Assembly (NCBI GenBank): GCA_009763385.1
Contig: CM019827.1
Location: 115,347,204 to 115,411,203, forward strand
Length of the DNA: 64,000 nt
Direction of reading: 5' to 3'
Source: Coix lacryma-jobi var. lacryma-jobi
Taxonomy: Eukaryota > Streptophyta > Magnoliopsida > Poales > Poaceae
Shown: piece after piece, positions 58,539-64,000 of the stretch
Layout: each line of letters starts with the position of its first letter
How positions within the stretch are numbered: position 1 is the first letter of the stretch
The notes under the pieces: generated by a model
The model's input: only the letters and a program-made list of their open reading frames with translations
What the model was told of the DNA's origin: nothing
The model's database searches: none
Program-made: the position numbers and the translations under genes

Positions 58539-61500
58539 CTATGTGGCGCTTTGGCTCGTTGATGATCGAGTTGTTATCATTTTCCCTCTTTTTGGTTTTG
58601 TAGACATGTCTTTCACATAGAACACCTGACTCACATCTGCGGCAAGGACAAATGGTTCATCTTTGTACCCAATATTGTTGAGGTCCACTGATGTCATCTC
58701 ATACTCCTTGTCGACTGTTACCCCACCTCCGGTACCGGTCATCTTGACCCATTTACACCGAAACAAAGGGACTTTAAAATTAGGTGCGTAGTCTAGTTCC
58801 CATATGTCATGTATGCGACCATAATATGTTTGTTTGTTCCCATTTGGATCCGTGGCATCCACGCATACGCCACTGTTTTGGTTGGTGCTCCTTCCGTCTT
58901 GGGCTACTATGTAAAATGTATTTCCATTGATCTCGTACCCTTTGTACGTGCTGATATGTCACGATGGTTGTCTGGCCAACAAATAAAGTTGCTCATCTAT
59001 GTTGTCATCACCCTGACATTGTTTTCGCAACCAATCGCCGAAGGTTTGCATGTGCTGACGTGTAATCCAAGATTCACTCTTCCCAGGCCACTTGGATCGA
59101 AGGAAATCCTTATGTACCTCGATATATGGATCGACCAATGAGGAGTTCTGTAGAACTGTGTAGTGTGCTTTATCGAAGTAATCGTCTCCTGTACCGATAT
59201 ATGTTTTCTTTCATAGTGTTCCCTTGCCACTGAGTTTGCCCTCGTGTCGCGATTCAGGAACGCCAATCGGGTCAAGGTCTGGTATAAAGTCCACACAAAA
59301 CTCTATGACCTCATCTGTGCCGTAGCCCTGGGCGATGCTTCCTTCAGGCCGAGAACGGTTATGAACATATTTTTTCAGGACACTCATGAACCTCTCGAAT
59401 GAGAACATGGTGTGTAGGAACACAAGACCGAGAATAATGATCTCCTTGACCAGGTGAACTAGGAGGTGTGTCATTATATCAAAGAAGGATGGAGGGAACA
59501 CCAACTCAAAGCTGACGAGACATTGAATGACATCATTCTGCAAAGTAGAAAGTTCCTCTGGATTGATTGCCTTTTGTGAAATTGAATTGAGGAATGCACA
59601 TAGCTTCACGGTGGCTAGACGTACATGTGGAGGTAGAATTCCTCTTAGAGCAACAGGAAGCAATTGGGTCATAAGCACATGGCAGTCATGGGACTTCAAG
59701 TTTTGGAACTTCTTCTCTGGCACATTAATTATTCTCTTTATATTGGAGGAGAATCCAGATGGGACCTTGATGTTGTTAAGGCATTCAAACATGCTTTCCT
59801 TTTCTTCTCTGCTAAGAGTGTAGCTAGCAGGGCTTAAGTATTGGCGCCCGTCATCTGTCTTCTCCGGATGCAAGTTGTCTCGTTCTTTCATGCGCTGCAA
59901 GTCCTATCGTGCTTCAAGTGAATCCTTAGGCTTTCCCTGGACACCCATGAATCCAAGCAGGTTAACACAAAGGTTCTTTGTCAAGTGCATCACGTTGATG
60001 GCATGGCGGACCCCTAGGACATGCCAGTAGGGTAGCTCCCAGAATATGGACTTCTTCTTCCACATGGGTGCGTGTCCAAAAGCATCTTTGGGAACAGGTT
60101 CGCTGCCCCGTACATTTCCAAATACTACTTTCGTATCCTTCACCACTTCGAGTATATCATCTCCGGTTTGGTTACGAGGCTTGGTTTGGTGGTCTGCCTT
60201 ACCTTTAAAATGTTTGCCTTTCTTTGTTACTGGGTGCCCCATGGGAAGAAACCGACGGTGCCCAACATACACGACCTTCCGATAGTGTTTCAAAAATAAA
60301 CTATCAAGGTCATCGAAACAGTGTGTGCATACATTATATCTTGTTTGTCTGACCTGAAAGATTACTTAGAGCCGACCAATCATTAATTGTTACGAACAAT
60401 AATGCTCGCAGGTCAAAGTGTTCCTGTTTGTACTCATCCCACACGCGTATGCCTGGTTTGCTCCATAGAAGTAGAAGTTCCTCAACTAATGGCCTCAGGT
60501 AGACATCGATGTCGTTGCTAGGTTGCTTCGGCCCTTGGATGAGCAACGACATCATAATGAACTTCCGCTTCATGCATAACCACGGAGGAAGGTTATAGAT
60601 ACATAGAGTAACTGGCCAAGTGCTATGACTACTGCTTTGCTCCCCAAAAGGATTAAAACCATCTGTACTTAAAGCGAACCTCAAGTTTCTAGCCTCATCT
60701 GCAAACTCTGGGAATTCTCTGTCTATCGCTCTCCACTGGGATCCATCAACTGGGTGCCTCAGCATATTGTCTACCTTACGGTCTTCTTTATGCCACCACA
60801 ACAACTTTGCATTGTCCTTATTTCTGAACAAACGTTTCAAGCGTGGTATTATAGGAGCATACCACATAACCTTGGCAGGGATTTTCTTCCTGCTGGGACG
60901 TTCTTCACCCTCTACGTCGCCAGGATCATCTCGCCTTATCTTATACCGTGATGCTTCACATACCGCGCATGCATTCAAATTCTCGTATTCCTCCCCACGG
61001 TACAGGATGCAGTCATTAGGACATACATGTATCTGCTGGATTTCTAATCCCAAAGGGCAGATGACCTGTTTTGCTTCGTACGTAGTGGTGGGCAATTCAT
61101 TAGCTTTCGGAAGCATCTTTTTCATTATCTTCAATAACTGCCCAAATGCCTTGTCGGATGTACCATTCTTTGTCTTCCATTGCAGCAGTTCCAGTGTAGT
61201 ACCCAGCTTTTTTGGCCATCTTCAGCAGTGGGATATAGCAATTTCCTATGATCCTCTAGCATGCGCTCGAACTTGACCTTCTCCTTGTCACTTTCACATT
61301 CTCTTTGTGCATCACGAATGGCATCACCAAGAGCATCAACATCAGTTGCCACATCTTCTGCCGTTGCCGCATCTTCTTCACCATCTCCCCCACTGCGTCA
61401 TCATAGAAGACACCGTACTGAGCTATAATATCGGCGTGGGCCAATTCTTCTTCACCTTCTTCACCATCATCCATTACAACCCCCCTTTCACCATGCTTCG

Positions 61501-61732
61501 TCCAACAAATATAGTTTGTTACGAAACCCGACTTCAACAAATGCGTATGAAGAGTCCTTGAGCATGAATATTCCTTCAAATTCTTACAGATGGCGCATGG
61601 GCAGCACATGAAACTATCCTGCTTGTTTGTCTCAGCCACACCTAAAAAATAGTGCATGCTGAGAACACAAGGTTGATATGTGCCCTTGTGGTTCCCTTCC
61701 TGAGTGATGAGTGATCGATCAACGGGCAACAT
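58539..61732 (-). pseudogene. tnp2: CACTA transposase TNP2 type, broken
   Basis: Reading right to left: a transposase-associated zinc domain (CCPCAICKNLKEYSCSRTLH, 61620-61500), the TNP2 core of the Transposase_21 family (CPNDCILYRGEEYENLNACA near 61015; RHPVDGSQWRAIDREFPEFA near 60740; FNPFGEQSSSHSTWPV near 60650), a central part (MWKKKSIFWELPYWHVLGV near 60050), a DUF4218-like part (LKSHDCHVLMTQLLPVALRG near 59690) and a DUF4216-like C-terminus (to 58539). Defects include frame changes near 61350, 61190 and 60320 and in-frame stops TAG at about 59900 and TGA at about 59217. TNP2 cuts CACTA ends; this copy is dead but could be a template for silencing. Confidence 0.88.
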
Positions 61733-61921
61733 GTCTCTTGGCTGTGTTGATGTGCTGGTGCGGAGCTCGGGCAGTGGTCGAAGGTGAGGTGAAGGTCAAG
61801 TAGGGGCGTGCCGTGCCGACGGACCGGGGGCGGTGAAGGGCGGACGTGGAGCTTGGACCGACAAACCGGGAGACTTGAGGACCAGCTGTGGTAGCTGGCA
61901 CGTGGCATTGACAAGCAAGAG
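61733..61921. other. 5' remnant of the CACTA element
   Basis: GC-rich sequence upstream of TNP2, cut at 61921/61922 by an LTR retrotransposon. The expected CACTA terminus is outside the window or lost. Confidence 0.5.
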
Positions 61922-63796
61922 TGAAAGGTCCTAAATGGCTATAGGGGGGTGAATAGCCTATAAAAATTTCTACAACAACACTTAAGCAAGCTTATTAGAC
62001 AACTAAATGGCGAAGAAAGTTTTGCGCTAGCTCTACAAAAGTGCAAGCCACCTATCCACAAATCTAGTTAATTATAATCTCTATGTCACACAATATCTAT
62101 GTTGCTATTTTACAACTAAATGAGCAACAATAATTACCACTACACAATATAAGTAATTTTAACTAGCTACAAGAAGATATAATTATCACTTGCAAGAATG
62201 TAACAAAGGTAAATACAAGTGATAGAAGTGTGTATACCGTGCCGGACAAGAGATCAATAAATGGATACCAATGAATACCACGGAGACAAGATGACACAAT
62301 GATTTTTCCTCCGAGGTTCACTTGCTTGCCGGCAAGCTACGTCCCCGTTGTAGCGATTCACCCACTTGGAGGTTCACGAGCTAATTGGCATCACACGCCA
62401 AACCCTCAATAGGGTGCCGCACAACCACACCACAAGATGGGGATCCACAAGCTACGAGCAATCCACTAGAGTTGTCTTTGGCGCTCCGCCGGGGAAGGCA
62501 CAAGAAACCCCTTACAAGCACTTTGATTGGGGGCGGACACAATCACCAAATCCCCTCACCAATCACCAAATCACCAACCGTCTAGGTGACGGCAATCACC
62601 AAGAGTAATAAGAAATCCACAATCACAACAATCACCTAGTGCCACCAAATGAATCACAAAAGCACAATCACTAGGTTTTCCCCCAAATCCTCTCCCAAAT
62701 GACCAACAAGGTAGGAGATGGAGAGGAGAGGGAGGAGATGCTCTTGAAGCTCTCAAGATCAATCACTAGAGCTCGATCTCTCACTTGAATGGAGCACAAA
62801 TCCTTGGGAGTGAGAGAGGAGAGGGAGAGAGCTTGTTCTTCCTTTGGGATTTCAAAATGAGCAATGGGGAAGAGGAATGAACCAGGAGGATGAGAGGAGA
62901 GAGGCAGCCGCACCCCCTAAAACACACCTCCACACTCCAACGGTCACAACTCCTCCAATCAAACGACTAGATCTGAGTTGAACAAGAATTTCTTGTGAGG
63001 GAGAAGATAAATTGCCGGTTGAGCTCTCCTTCTCTCTCACTGACACACGCATGCAACCTTGTCTCCCCTCAACGAGAAATTCTTGTGAGGGATTGACAAA
63101 TTGCCGGTTGAGCTCACTTTTTCTCACGCCGCCCTCTCTCTCTTTCTCTCTCTCCCTGACACATGCATGCAACCTTGTCTCCCCTCAACGAGAAATTCTT
63201 GTTGAGCTCATGTAAATTTCTCGAAGATATTTGCTCAAGACAGAGCACCCCTTCTCGGCAATGTTAGCTCCGTCAACGAGAAATTCTGGTGGTTACTCAT
63301 TTAAGCCAATTTTCCTCCTCTAATTTCACCCCTTTTAAGTGCTAACTTTACCAAGGTATTCCAAAGTGAATTGGGCACTTAAGTTAGCATTTTCACAAAG
63401 AATTTTTAGGGTTACTCTCACCACGTCACTAAGCGCAATGCAAATGCAAATGAGACTCACACTTAGTGGCACTAGATAACCATTGTAATTAAAGATTTCC
63501 CCTCTTTATAGTATGGTTATCTATCCTAAACCCGATCACGCACTCTATTGCGTCTTGACCGGCAAAACAAATATCCTATTTTATACCTTTGCCTTGAGCC
63601 CATAGGATTTTGTTTTTCTCTTTCATCTTTTCCAAGATATGAGCACTTGATCACCATTTGTGGCCATCACCAACACCATGTGTGCCATCCTTGCTCAACC
63701 TTGGATACAGACATAACCTTTCTCATTCATAACACTAGAGAAATGGTTAGTCCACTTGGTTGTCTCAATTACCCAAAACCAAACATAGGGCTTTCA
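61922..63796 (-). repeat. LTR of a SIRE/Maximus-like copia element
   Basis: In sense (minus) orientation it starts TGAAAGCCC at 63796 and ends GGACCTTTCA at 61922; length 1875 bp, with TG...CA ends and inverted TGAAAG/CTTTCA. It is preceded on the minus strand by a polypurine tract (AAAAAGGGGGAGAT, 63797-63810), so this is a 3' LTR. The repeated phrase AACGAGAAATTCTTG appears several times at 62985-63290. The other LTR lies beyond the window. Confidence 0.8.
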
Positions 63797-64000
63797 ATCT
63801 CCCCCTTTTTGGTAATTGATGACAACCTTCACAAAGATATGAATTAAATTCAATTTGAATTTGAGTTGCTTGTCCAGGCAATTTGATCACGAATAAGAGA
63901 ATTGGACAATCACCACAAATTCGATTTTAGTAGTAATAGCTCCCCCTACATATGTGCTTCATGAGTTTGGTTCAATCTGTTCACATATGCATGGATTGTA
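63797..64000 (-). mobile_element. 3' internal region of the same retrotransposon
   Basis: Polypurine tract followed (on the minus strand, upstream) by GTTGTCATCAATTACCAAAA, a phrase common just inside grass SIRE-type elements. No coding region is visible in the 200 bases present. Confidence 0.6.

Overview
The window is nuclear DNA of a grass, most likely a panicoid (Andropogoneae-like) genome. It has introns with GT/AG borders, three grass genes, and dense nested transposable elements of grass type: a Grande/Tat-like Ty3-gypsy element, a Reina-like chromovirus, SIRE/Maximus-like LTRs, CACTA elements with TTTGCCGAGTG subterminal repeats, Stowaway and Tourist MITEs, a SINE and LINE pieces. About 15 percent of the window is host gene; the rest is transposon-derived or featureless.

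Layout. 1-8372: 3' part of a Grande-like retrotransposon on the + strand (integrase tail, a 55-bp and an 87-bp tandem array, a multi-exon gene on the opposite strand, and the 3' LTR). 8.4-17.7 kb: MITEs, CACTA ends, an old LTR-like block and one orphan exon candidate. 19.4-21.1 kb: an intact three-exon bHLH gene, ortholog of rice TIP2/bHLH142 (maize Ms23), flanked and invaded by two inverted copies of one Stowaway MITE. 21.6-24.3 kb: a solo LTR with perfect target duplication that itself contains a CACTA element with perfect target duplication. 24.4-31.3 kb: exon-like fragments, a LINE remnant and a 1.02-kb tandem duplication. 31.8-34.6 kb: an intact S-adenosylmethionine synthetase gene with a 1.4-kb leader intron. 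35.8-47.3 kb: an intact 11-exon SPL1-type gene (880 codons plus stop) on the minus strand, whose 7.3-kb first intron lies inside the SBP zinc-finger domain and holds a 5.5-kb Reina-like retrotransposon. 48-50 kb: MITEs and a SINE. 50.2-61.9 kb: remains of a large CACTA transposon with TNP2 transposase and a TNP1/ULP1-type second gene, broken by an LTR. 61.9-64.0 kb: an LTR and start of the internal region of a further minus-strand retrotransposon running out of the window.

The three host genes work in separate processes: tapetum and pollen development, methyl-donor and ethylene/polyamine precursor supply, and SBP-family transcription control. As far as I recall, rice chromosome 1 carries the orthologs SPL1, SAM synthetase and bHLH142 side by side (LOC_Os01g18850 to 18870), so the gene order looks conserved while the spacers have been filled by transposons. 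I did not find a wholly new defence or enzymatic system. The most unusual structures are the intron-containing antisense gene inside the Grande-like element with its element-wide GCGAAAG word, the SPL gene that splices its DNA-binding domain across a retrotransposon, the tandem 1-kb duplication with one stopped and one open copy, and telomere-like arrays inside the CACTA element.
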